NCBI GenBank assembly: GCA_041476585.1
Contig: JBGOTT010000039.1
Coordinates: forward strand, 1 to 19,395
Reading direction: 5' to 3'
DNA from: JADGRQ01 sp041476585
GTDB taxonomy: Bacteria > Pseudomonadota > Gammaproteobacteria > Burkholderiales > SG8-39
Length of the DNA: 19,395 nucleotides
Shown: piece by piece, positions 1-6,661 of the stretch
How positions within the stretch are numbered: the first letter of the stretch is position 1
Layout of the letters: the number at the start of each line of letters is the position of its first letter
The notes under the pieces: model-generated
The model's database searches: none
What the model was told of the DNA's origin: nothing
Seen by the model: only the letters and a program-made list of their open reading frames with translations
Position numbers and translations under genes: made by a program

Positions 1-643
1 AGCCGAAGGCGGCGCGGCGCCCCGAATCCATGAGACCCTGGATGGCGGCGTCGGAGTGCGCGGGCGAGTGATGGATCTGCGAGATGTCATGCACCGTCGT
101 AACGCCGTCATCGAGCTGGCTGAGCGAGCCGAACAGCTCATTGATGTACACGTCCTGCGGCCGGTACACGGGGGCGAACTTGAGGAGAATGTACTGGTAG
201 TAATTGATGTCCCCGCCCGGCGTGCCGGGCAAAAGCAACCCGTCGGCGAGAAAGCTGCGCAGCGCCGTCTCGAACTGGTGGTGGTGCGTGTCGATGAAAC
301 CGGGCATGACGATGCGGCCGCGGGCGTCGATCTCCGCCGCGCCGCCCGCGTGCAGGTTTGGCCCGACGGCGAGGATCTTCTTGCCCTCGACCAGCACGTC
401 GGCCTGGGCGAAATCACCCACTTTCGGGTCCATCGACATCACGGCCCCGTCGCGGATGACGTAGCGCCGGCCCCGCCGGCCGCTGTCCGTGGGAGCCTCA
501 TCGCCGTCGTGCGCCGCGGCGGGGCGCGCCGCGAGCAAATTGAAACCTGCAGCGGCGACCCCGGTCGCCGTCGCGGCCTTCAGAAAATCGCGCCGCGAAC
601 CGTAATGGTCCTGCGGGTTTCCTTCATCGCACAGTTTGCACAT
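1..643 (-). CDS. Tat-exported amidohydrolase family protein (N-terminal part, cut by window edge)
   Basis: The first 214 residues are present; the rest lies beyond base 1. A twin-arginine signal (SRRDFLK, residues 16-22) precedes an Ala-rich hydrophobic stretch ending near PAAAHD (about 41-46), so the enzyme is probably exported folded. The mature part begins like the urease/ATZ-TRZ amidohydrolase fold: a small beta-sandwich (YVIRDGAVMSMDP), then MPGFIDTHHHQFETALRS, in which H120 and H122 form the HxH metal pair. That family hydrolyses C-N bonds in cyclic amides, amidines or aminated rings; the substrate cannot be told. The start at 643 has GGAGGGGG eight bases upstream. An odd CKLC motif sits at residues 2-5, before the Tat arginines. 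The remaining metal ligands are outside the window. Confidence 0.85.
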   Translation of the reverse strand, partial: MCKLCDEGNPQDHYGSRRDFLKAATATGVAAAGFNLLAARPAAAHDGDEAPTDSGRRGRRYVIRDGAVMSMDPKVGDFAQADVLVEGKKILAVGPNLHAGGAAEIDARGRIVMPGFIDTHHHQFETALRSFLADGLLLPGTPGGDINYYQYILLKFAPVYRPQDVYINELFGSLSQLDDGVTTVHDISQIHHSPAHSDAAIQGLMDSGRRAAFG

Positions 644-694
644 TTCGGTTTCCCCCTCCGAAGTGAGTCATGCGGAATCACGACTCGCGCAGTT

Positions 695-723
695 ATTCTG
701 CGATCAAACCATGCCAGTGTAAA
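695..723 (-). promoter_or_regulatory. Candidate sigma70 promoter for the amidohydrolase
   Basis: On the minus strand TTTACA (718-723, 5 of 6 to consensus) is followed after exactly 17 bases by CAGAAT (695-700, 4 of 6). This would start transcription about 45 bases before the ATG at 643. It is a pattern match only. Confidence 0.35.
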
Positions 724-987
724 CCCCGTATTCAGTGGTGCTTAACGGCGGTGGGACTGGGACGGAGTGTGTATTTCGCAAATATTGCGACGCGCCAATT
801 TCAGCTGACATCCCACATTCGATCTGCCGATGTTCGGCGCCAACGAATACTCATGATGCAATCCAATCCGCTCCTCGCCCCGCTCCGGGTTTTCCGTAGC
901 CATAGCCTGGCCCAAATGGTCGCATCAAGCGCCAAGCCTGCTTCGGCCCAAATATTTGCGGAGCACAGACTCTTGCAACCGGATAGG
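724..987. other. Non-coding stretch between the amidohydrolase promoter and the tRNA-like gene
   Basis: No gene is recognisable here on either strand. The open frames that cross it are antisense to the tRNA-like gene or lack any family signature. Confidence 0.5.
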
Positions 988-1005
988 AAGTCAATCCGTT
1001 GACTT
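988..1005 (-). terminator. Hairpin just past the tRNA-Cys 3' end
   Basis: AAGTCAA and TTGACTT form a perfect 7-bp stem around a 4-base loop, starting two bases beyond the encoded CCA end. The position fits a processing or termination structure. No U-tract follows on the minus strand, so it is not a standard intrinsic terminator. Confidence 0.3.
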
Positions 1006-1007
1006 AC

Positions 1008-1102
1008 TGGAGGCGGGAGTCGGAATCGAACCGGCGTACACGGCTTTGCAGGCCGTCGACGTCTTAATAAAAACAATAGATTGCGCTACTCAGCCACCCG
1101 GC
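1008..1102 (-). tRNA. tRNA-Cys (GCA), irregular 5' half; possibly a broken gene
   Basis: The 3' half is a good tRNA-Cys: anticodon arm GGCC-TGCAAA-GCC with anticodon GCA, a 5-base variable loop, T-arm GCCGG-TTCGATT-CCGAC, acceptor strand TCCCGCC, discriminator T (U in the RNA) and encoded CCA. The 5' half does not match. GCCGGGTGGCTGAGTAGCGC resembles a tRNA start and D-arm, but its acceptor strand pairs imperfectly with TCCCGCC. About 20 extra AT-rich bases (around 1059-1080) lie between the D-arm-like part and the anticodon stem. The element is about 95 nt against a usual 74-77. It could be a tRNA disrupted by insertion or recombination, or a 3'-half copy of the kind left when islands integrate into tRNA genes. 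The 5' boundary is uncertain. Confidence 0.5.
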
Positions 1103-1387
1103 TAACCACCCCCGAAAGAGCATAGCCGTGTTGTACGGAAAACATCGACGGCCCGGCAGAGTTCTAAGCATGCTGCTTATTCTCAGGCGGAAGACTGTCT
1201 CAGTGCGTCGTATCGTGCCGCATCGTCCCTACTCGGTTCCAATCGATGACGGCAATGAACCCCTGCAACTGCAGACGCTACGGAAACTGCAATCGAACGG
1301 GAAATTTGCGGTGTGATCTTTCGTGGAAAACGCCGACGCTGTCCGCTATCGTCCAACTCCATGTTATTGGCTACACGGCTACGATCG
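1103..1387. other. Unassigned spacer
   Basis: About 285 bases between the tRNA-like element and the chimeric gene remnant. Short open frames exist on the plus strand, but none resembles a known family and no convincing promoter or terminator is seen. Confidence 0.4.
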
Positions 1388-1616
1388 CTAAGTTTGAGCG
1401 AGCGAGACCGTCTCGTAGATGCGCTCGTTTAGAACGTCAATTTCCTCGCGCAGGGCTGCGGGATAGCAATCGCCGGCACGCGCCCCCACTTCGTCAAAGG
1501 CGGCATTGAACATGCGGATGATTTCCGACGACTCGTTGTTCACGATCGAACGCGCGAGTCGCGCCTTTGGAACCGTCTGTTGCGATCAAAATGCGGTGCG
1601 TCGTGGTCGCGGTCAT
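1388..1616 (-). pseudogene. Chimeric remnant: universal stress protein start joined to glutathionyl-hydroquinone reductase piece
   Basis: From the ATG at 1616 the reading MTATTHRILIATDGSKGATR is a typical UspA-family N-terminus (beta-1 followed by the ATDGS loop). At about 1552-1558 the similarity stops. In another frame the sequence then reads SIVNNESSEIIRMFNAAFDE, followed by YPAALREEIDVLNERIYETV, characteristic of the middle of glutathionyl-hydroquinone reductases (YqjG/ECM4 family). That frame ends at a TAG at 1388-1390, well short of the roughly 320 residues of the family. Neither part can make a working protein. The ATG overlaps the stop of the upstream minus-strand gene as TGATG, so the original stress-protein gene was probably translationally coupled to it. 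Confidence 0.7.
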
Positions 1617-2125
1617 CACGACTCGTCATCGCCGGGGTAGTCGAGCGGCCAGTGCTCGGCCAGGCACTTGAGGACACCTTGCTCGAAGTCGCGCGAATAG
1701 TAGGTCCAGTTCGGTTGCAACTTCGAAAGTTTGTTCAGGCGCTCGAAGCGGATGTTCACCAGGCCGGCCGCGAGCTCGGCATCGGCATAGGCTTCCAGCT
1801 GCTCCTTGGCATCCGGATCGGAACGGTAAAAGAGCCACTCTCGCCGGAACGCCTCCTGCATCCGCGCCAGTTCTTGGCACTGCGTCTCGTCGTGCAGCCA
1901 ATCTGAATGGAGATCTCCGTCATTCACTGCGATGTAAGCCGCTTCCCGAGGCGCGTAGAAGTGCTCCAGCACGAAATAAGCGCTCGACAGATCGCGGTTG
2001 CGCGGCCCGGTGAACCAGCCGTAGGCATCGCGGCCCGAGGCGAGGTAGGCAACCGCGCAGCGCAAGCCGACGCCGCGCGGCGCATAGGCGAGGAAGATTC
2101 GTGGTGCCGGGTTCGACAAGGTCAT
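1616..2125 (-). CDS. Hypothetical soluble protein, about 169 residues
   Basis: I do not recognise this family. The start chosen gives MTLSNPAPRIFLAYAPRGVG; the frame stays open upstream to an ATG at 2212, and no candidate start has a clear Shine-Dalgarno. The protein is mixed and rich in aromatic and acidic residues, with no signal peptide or membrane helix. It has a glycine-rich opening (APRGVGLRCAVAYLASG) and a charged C-terminal half (RFERLNKLSKLQPNWTYYSR). Its stop overlaps the start of a universal stress protein remnant by one base (TGATG), which suggests the pair was once co-translated, and so perhaps a stress-related role (inference). Protein-like composition through the whole frame argues that it is a real gene. 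Confidence 0.6.
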   Translation of the reverse strand: MTLSNPAPRIFLAYAPRGVGLRCAVAYLASGRDAYGWFTGPRNRDLSSAYFVLEHFYAPREAAYIAVNDGDLHSDWLHDETQCQELARMQEAFRREWLFYRSDPDAKEQLEAYADAELAAGLVNIRFERLNKLSKLQPNWTYYSRDFEQGVLKCLAEHWPLDYPGDDES

Positions 2126-2313
2126 TCGGGGTTCATTGGACTCTGCGCGGCAGTGCCGCATATTGACCCGGATCAAAGCCTGCCGTGCAGCGAGGCCGAG
2201 CATTGCATGCATGAAGAACCAGGTACGGTGGCGTAAGTATCGCGGTGAAAAAGCGCCGCACGTGTTCGCCTCGGGGAGCGGTTTCTGCGACGGGCTGCTG
2301 GGAGCTCGAGCGC

Positions 2314-2334
2314 GTCGCGGCCTAGCCGCGCGAC
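2314..2334 (-). terminator. GC-rich hairpin after the four-helix membrane protein gene
   Basis: GTCGCG...CGCGAC arms lie about 15 bases past the stop at 2349, with palindromic GCTCGAGC and GAGCTC next to them. No U-tract follows, so this is at best a weak or factor-assisted terminator. Confidence 0.25.
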
Positions 2335-2348
2335 CCCGAGAAGTACCG

Positions 2349-2837
2349 CTAGGCCGGCGCGGATCGCGCCTGCAGCGGGCGCACGATCAAGACTGATACC
2401 ACGAGCGCGCCGAAAAAGATCAGCGCGCCGTAGAAGCACGGCGCCAATAGCGGATGAACCGCGCTCTCGCCCGGCGGGCAACTTAACGGCAAAGCCGCCT
2501 TCGGAGCACCATAGAAGCGATACACCTCGTAGGCGAAATTGCCCCAGGCAAAAACAGTTCCGGCTGCGAGCAGCCAGGTAAGCCCGGCCTGTTGCCCGCG
2601 AATCGCCTGGGGCGCGGAACGCAGAATCAGGATCGACCAGACGAACGCGGCAAGGAAAGCGAGCGCGCCGTAGAAGCACGGCGTCGACAGCGGGTTCTGC
2701 ACGATGCACCCGGACAGCTCGAACACCCGCCCGCCGGCGGCGAAGAACCGCCGGTAGTCGCGCACGAGCGTAAACCAGGAAAACGCAGTGCCGGCTGCGA
2801 GCAGTCCGGCTTGAGCTTTCGGGAGCAGGCGATTCAT
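2349..2837 (-). CDS. Four-helix membrane protein made of two tandem repeats with paired cysteines
   Basis: The 162-residue protein is an internal duplication. Unit 1 (about 8-73) and unit 2 (about 82-153) both run: hydrophobic helix beginning AGL..AAGT, an aromatic/basic amphipathic segment (RDYRRFF; EVYRFYG), a cysteine (C44; C120), an NPL/HPL turn, PCFYGAL (residues 53-59 and 133-139, cysteines C54 and C134), and a second helix ending LILR/LIVR. This predicts four transmembrane helices, with each cysteine pair 10 or 14 residues apart in a loop ahead of the second helix. The pairs could form disulfides, bind metal or act in redox exchange. I do not recognise a named family. It is divergent from the fadD remnant at 2973. 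The start at 2837 is an ATG. Confidence 0.75.
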   Translation of the reverse strand: MNRLLPKAQAGLLAAGTAFSWFTLVRDYRRFFAAGGRVFELSGCIVQNPLSTPCFYGALAFLAAFVWSILILRSAPQAIRGQQAGLTWLLAAGTVFAWGNFAYEVYRFYGAPKAALPLSCPPGESAVHPLLAPCFYGALIFFGALVVSVLIVRPLQARSAPA

Positions 2838-2972
2838 GGCAATCCCTGCTCGGGCCGCTTTTCGCCGTTGCTCACCATTGACGCTTTTTCCATAAATGCA
2901 GTGTGCGCGGGACCCGCTCGTTGTGTTTGATCTCCGTCAAGTCGCGCCGAGGGAAGGAGTACCGTCGTTCGC

Positions 2973-3198
2973 GTGAAAAGAATGTGGCTGGATTCCTATC
3001 CACCGGGAGTTCCGGCCGAGATCGACGCGTTGCGCGTAAGGCTCGCCGTGGTCAACGTCAATCCCCTCGATACTGCACGCGAGCTCGAACACCAGCTCAC
3101 CCCGGCGCATCGAGGTCCGCGACGCTCTGCCGAAATCGCCGGTCGGCAAGGTGCTGCACCGCGAACTCCAGGCGTTGGTGAAACCAGCTTCCGCTTGA
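2973..3198 (+). pseudogene. fadD: Collapsed long-chain acyl-CoA synthetase (fadD) remnant
   Basis: From a GTG at 2973 (AGGAG about 15 bases upstream) the frame gives MKRMWLDSYPPGVPAEID, a typical FadD N-terminus. It then jumps to VRLAVVNVNPLDTARELEHQ, an internal FadD segment normally some 90-100 residues further on. After a second junction near 3100-3106, in a different frame, it reads IEVRDALPKSPVGKVLHREL and ends at a TGA at 3196-3198, the natural C-terminus with its catalytic-lysine region (PKSPVGK). About 75 of roughly 550 residues survive. Beginning, middle and end are in order, so two large internal deletions are the simplest reading. The AMP-binding motifs are gone and the gene cannot be functional. 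Confidence 0.8.
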
Positions 3199-3223
3199 TC
3201 TTCCTCAGGGGCGACGGGCTTTT

Positions 3224-4249
3224 TTATTGCGGCATCGCGCTGATACGCGAGAGCCCGCCCACCATGTCGACCACATACCGCACTGGAAGAAACTGCGGGA
3301 TCAGCCACATCGTGGTGCGTGCGTGGCTCGTGACCTCGCGCACGCTGAAGCTCGAGTTGCCGCCCGCCAGCGCCAGGTAAATCAGGATCTGGTCGGCGGC
3401 GTGCTTATCGAGCGTTGCGCCGCTTGCAAGGTCCGCCCCGAGCTCGTGCCCGACCGCCTCGCCGATTGTTTCGGCGCGCACGCCGCGCTCCGCGACGCGC
3501 GAGACACCAAGGAGACCTGCATCGCTCGCGGCCCAGACGGTGATCGCGCCGCCGGCCCCTACCGCCTCGTCGCGCGCGAGTGCCCGCGTCCGGATGGCCG
3601 AGTCGCGTGCGAGCGCCGCCTGAGCGGCATCTCGCATGCGCTCAGCAATGGTGACGGGGAGATTGGCGACGTGCGCCTCGCCGGCGATACGCCATGAGGC
3701 CAGCGGCGCGGTGAGGCTGAGCGGCGCCGGCGCGCCGGGCTGCACCTCGAGCATCACCTCGCCGCCGCCGCGCGGGTAGTAGCCGCGGCGCGCGATCGAG
3801 GCGCGCACGCGCACCTGGATGCGACAGAGAAGCTGCAGCAGCACTTCGCAGAAGTAGTCCCATGGCGGCGCCTCGCGCACGTCAGTACCGCCGGTGATCG
3901 TCGCTTGCGACGAGCCGCTCGCGGCGAGCAGAACGGGCAGCAGCGCCTGCAGCACGAGCGTCACGCTTCCCGCTGTTCCAACATCGACGCGCAGTTCCCC
4001 ACCCGCCGGCTTGCACCGCGGGAAAAACAAGAACGTCGTCGAGCGAACTCCGAGTCCCTCGCAGCGGGCATCGCACAGCGACGCCACGGCACGCACGGCG
4101 GCGAGATGCTGGGGCGCAAGCCCGGGCTTTTCGCGATTCGCGCGCACGTTCGAAATTCGCAGCGGCCTGCGGGTCAGCGCTGACAGTGCGACCGCCGTGC
4201 GCACGAGCTGGCCGCCGCCCTCGCCGTAGCAGCCGTCGAGTTCGATCAT
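3224..4249 (-). CDS. rtcA: RNA 3'-terminal phosphate cyclase
   Basis: RtcA uses ATP to turn an RNA 3'-phosphate into a 2',3'-cyclic phosphate through a covalent His-AMP intermediate, acting in RNA repair or end-processing. The 341 residues match the usual length (about 340). Diagnostic elements are the N-terminal GEGGGQLVRTA (9-19), the PGLAPQHLAAVRA helix, GTAGSVTLVLQALLP (91-105), the YYPRGGGEV loop (157-165) and the C-terminal TSHARTTMWLIPQFLPV. H309 in the last motif corresponds to the catalytic histidine known in E. coli RtcA. The ATG overlaps the stop of the upstream ligase fragment (ATGA). Its usual partners rtcB (RNA ligase) and rtcR (sigma54 regulator) are not nearby. It appears intact although both flanks are gene debris. 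Confidence 0.93.
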   Translation of the reverse strand: MIELDGCYGEGGGQLVRTAVALSALTRRPLRISNVRANREKPGLAPQHLAAVRAVASLCDARCEGLGVRSTTFLFFPRCKPAGGELRVDVGTAGSVTLVLQALLPVLLAASGSSQATITGGTDVREAPPWDYFCEVLLQLLCRIQVRVRASIARRGYYPRGGGEVMLEVQPGAPAPLSLTAPLASWRIAGEAHVANLPVTIAERMRDAAQAALARDSAIRTRALARDEAVGAGGAITVWAASDAGLLGVSRVAERGVRAETIGEAVGHELGADLASGATLDKHAADQILIYLALAGGNSSFSVREVTSHARTTMWLIPQFLPVRYVVDMVGGLSRISAMPQ

Positions 4250-4467
4250 CCGCCGCCCATATTGGCTTTCCTTACCCGCCCGTCGCGGCTGGCGGCGCGG
4301 CGAATCTTCCCGCTCGAGGTCTTGAGGACCACGCGCTCGCTCACGAGAACGATGCCGTTCGCGGGCACGCCGAACTGCGCGCTCGCAAGCTCGGCGAGCA
4401 TCTCGGCGACGATGCCGGTCAGGCGCTCTCCGGCAGCTCCCGGGCGAGGGTCGTGAATTCTGGCCAT
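4246..4467 (-). pseudogene. C-terminal remnant of an acyl-AMP/acyl-CoA ligase
   Basis: From a possible start at 4467 the frame contains GIVAEMLAELASAQFGVPAN followed by IVLVSERVVLKTSSGKIRRA. The second is the A10 motif of the ANL superfamily, in which the lysine of SSGK is catalytic, and the first is the helix that precedes it. The style (VVLKTSSGKIRRAASRD) resembles fatty-acyl-AMP ligases. Everything upstream, including the AMP-binding core, is missing, and the frame ends a few residues after the motif, overlapping the rtcA start. It may still be translated and couple ribosomes onto rtcA. Confidence 0.65.
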
Positions 4468-4658
4468 TCGATCACAGCTATGGTATGAACGTCGAGGAAT
4501 GCGCCAATCTAGAGAAGCTTCTCCGCAAAAAACTCGCCTAAATAACGCAGCCTGACTGGCGATAAACGCCGTTATCAAAGGTCAGGAATTGGAAGGGGCA
4601 TCAGGCGTAGCGATGTCGCTGACATTCTCAGCCGGCGCTTGCGCCTCACAATAGGACC
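4468..4658. other. Intergenic stretch with small palindromes
   Basis: About 190 bases lie between the LLM gene stop and the ligase fragment. They contain the perfect 12-base palindrome GAGAAGCTTCTC (4512-4523) and a short hairpin GATAA-ACGCCG-TTATC (4561-4576). No gene is seen. Either element could be an operator or a termination structure, but nothing decides this. Confidence 0.35.
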
Positions 4659-5681
4659 CTAAATCAATCGACGGGTTCTCCCGTTGAAAACGCGCACCAC
4701 GTCGCGCATGAACCACTCCATCTGCTCCAGCATCTCGCCAACCGAATCATGCGGAAACTGCAGCGCGCAGATGTGGTCGACGCCCGACTCGGCGAGGTAC
4801 GCGATCTTCTCCAGCACGCTTGCCGCGCTGCCGATCAGGTTGTTCGCCTCCGCAAGGGCCGGATCCCGGCCGCTATGGGCGAGCGAACGGCGATGCGCCA
4901 CCATGCCCGTCTTGCGATAGCGTTCGGCGGCCTCCTCCGGCGTGCGCCCGAGCATGACCGTAAACTGCACCGCTGCCTCGACCTCCTTCGGGTCGCGTCC
5001 CGCTTCCGCGGTCATTCGCCGCAACAGCTTCGTACGCTCGCGGACCTCCTCCAACGGCCGCCAGCCCGGGAGCCACCCCTGGCCGAGCCGCGCGGCGCGC
5101 GCGATCGCCAGCTCATTGTGCCCGCCCACGTAGATCGGCAGCGGGCGCTGCACGGGTTTCGGGAACATCTCGACCGCCTCGAACGCCGTATGCACGCCGG
5201 AATAGGACGCGCTCGGTTCCGTGAACAGCAGGCGCAGCGCGGCGAGGCTCTCGTCCACCATGTCGCCGCGCCTCGCGTCCTTCTTGCGCGGCCATTGCGC
5301 GAGGAACTCCTCGCGGTACGCGCCTACGCCGACCCCGAGCCTCACCCTCCCGCCAGTCATTTGGTCGAGCGTCGCGACCTGTTTGGCGAGCAGCACCGGA
5401 TCGCGCAGCGGCAGCACCATGATCGCAGTGCCGAGATGCACCTTGCGGGTGTGCGCACCGACGGTCGCGAGGGAAATCAGCACCTCGTAGAAATTCGGCG
5501 AGGTCTTCCAGTGATCTCGAACGTAGGGCGCGGCGGTGATGTGGTCGTTGCCCCAGACGCCGTCGTAGCCGAGCCGCTCCGCTTCCTTCGCCAGTTGAAT
5601 AAAGTCCGCCGGTGCGCGGGCGAATGGGATCGGGTTGACCAGTCCTTCGGTGCACGTCGGCAGCTGTACGCTGACTTTCAT
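4659..5681 (-). CDS. LLM-class (luciferase-like) oxidoreductase, probably F420-dependent
   Basis: The bacterial luciferase/F420-dependent TIM-barrel family uses FMN or F420 to transfer hydride or oxygenate. The 340 residues are full length. Visible elements are the N-terminal barrel strand (MKVSVQLPT), LGYDGVWGNDHI (37-48), LGTAIMVLPLRDPVLLAKQVATLDQ with the family DP motif (83-107), GGRVRLGVGVGAYREEF (110-126) and KPVQRPLPIYVGG (175-187). This layout is closest to the TIGR03619-type F420 subgroup (inference). The ATG at 5681 is chosen because it begins the barrel strand and sits four bases after the upstream LLM stop; a longer open frame upstream is shadow. It is the last gene of the M24-LLM-LLM operon. 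The fbiC gene at 11648 supports F420 use. Substrate unknown. Confidence 0.88.
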   Translation of the reverse strand: MKVSVQLPTCTEGLVNPIPFARAPADFIQLAKEAERLGYDGVWGNDHITAAPYVRDHWKTSPNFYEVLISLATVGAHTRKVHLGTAIMVLPLRDPVLLAKQVATLDQMTGGRVRLGVGVGAYREEFLAQWPRKKDARRGDMVDESLAALRLLFTEPSASYSGVHTAFEAVEMFPKPVQRPLPIYVGGHNELAIARAARLGQGWLPGWRPLEEVRERTKLLRRMTAEAGRDPKEVEAAVQFTVMLGRTPEEAAERYRKTGMVAHRRSLAHSGRDPALAEANNLIGSAASVLEKIAYLAESGVDHICALQFPHDSVGEMLEQMEWFMRDVVRVFNGRTRRLI

Positions 5682-5685
5682 GACG

Positions 5686-6654
5686 TCATGCCTTCTGGCC
5701 GAACGCGATATTGGCGTTGCGGGCCGTTTCCTCGGCGGTATAGAGCCCGGAGAGCACGATCTCGTCGAGTCCCGCGGCACGATAGGCGTCGAGGCGCTTG
5801 CGCAGTTCGTCCGCCGTTCCGCACGCCGTATGGCGACGCACGGTGTCGTCCGTAACCAGCGTCTCGAACGCCGCCCAGTCCTCGCGCGCCATTGCCTCCC
5901 GCACCGCGACCTGGTCCATGCTCGAGCCGGCAAGCGAGAGGTTCGTCGCGTGGTGCTGCCCGCGCAGCGTGATGCCCAGCTGCCGGCGGAAGCGGCCCAG
6001 GGACTCGGCGGGACTGTCGCTCGCATAGGCGTAGATCAATCCCGCGCGCCCGACCTTCCGGCCCTGCGCGCCGCGATCGAAATGGTCCAGCGACCAGCGC
6101 ACGAACTCCACAGAAGACGACGTGGACAGCACGACTCCGTCTGCGATGCGGCCGGCCAGCCCAAGCGCCTTGGGCTGCGAGGCGGCGAGATAGATCGGCA
6201 CCTGCTTCGCGGGCTTCGCCATGCGGCGGCCGCGCAGGTGGATCAGTTCACCTTCGTACGTCGCCTGCTCGCCGGAGAGCAGCAGGCGAACCGTTTCCAC
6301 GGCCTCGGTAAGCATGCGCAGCGGGCGCTTCGCCTCCACGCCGGCATCCGCCAGGTCCCCGGGCGCACCGGTGCCCATGCACAGCGTCACGCGACCCGGT
6401 GCCAGCTCCTCGAGCGTCATCGCCGCCATGGCGATATGCACCGGATGCATCACCTGGGGACTAACCGCCATCAGCGTGATGCGCGCGCGTATCGTCGCCT
6501 CGAGGATCACTGCTGCGCTGCTGAACGGATCGCGCAGAAAGAGGTGGCTGGACACCCACAGGTTCGCCGCGCCCGCCGCTTCCGCCGCCTTCGCCTGTTC
6601 GCGCGCCGCCTGGATGGTGTTGCGGCCGTCGAATGCCACGCCAATCGTCGTCAT
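5686..6654 (-). CDS. LLM-class oxidoreductase, Mer-like
   Basis: This 322-residue TIM-barrel protein opens with TIGVAFDGRNTIQAAREQAK and has a methylenetetrahydromethanopterin-reductase-like core: ANLWVSSHLFLRDPF (30-44), ITLMAVSPQVMHPVHIAMAAMTLEEL (59-84), then APGRVTLCMGTGAPGDL (85-101). The nonprolyl cis-peptide region typical of F420-binding members would lie near SPQV (inference). It is diverged from the neighbouring LLM gene, so the two are not a recent duplication. The stop of the M24 peptidase gene is 7 bases upstream and the next LLM start 4 bases downstream, so all three are surely one transcript. Cofactor choice (F420 or FMN) cannot be settled from sequence alone, but fbiC close by favours F420. 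Confidence 0.85.
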   Translation of the reverse strand: MTTIGVAFDGRNTIQAAREQAKAAEAAGAANLWVSSHLFLRDPFSSAAVILEATIRARITLMAVSPQVMHPVHIAMAAMTLEELAPGRVTLCMGTGAPGDLADAGVEAKRPLRMLTEAVETVRLLLSGEQATYEGELIHLRGRRMAKPAKQVPIYLAASQPKALGLAGRIADGVVLSTSSSVEFVRWSLDHFDRGAQGRKVGRAGLIYAYASDSPAESLGRFRRQLGITLRGQHHATNLSLAGSSMDQVAVREAMAREDWAAFETLVTDDTVRRHTACGTADELRKRLDAYRAAGLDEIVLSGLYTAEETARNANIAFGQKA

Positions 6655-6661
6655 GGCGCGC

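Noticed and set aside
1008..1102. Selenocysteine or other long-arm tRNA because of the 95-nt length
   Set aside because: The variable loop is only 5 bases and the anticodon is GCA; the extra bases lie in the 5' half, not in a long variable arm.
4659..6026. A 455-residue version of the LLM protein starting at 6026
   Set aside because: The N-terminal 115 residues are Arg/Ser-rich shadow of the upstream LLM gene; the barrel begins at the ATG at 5681.
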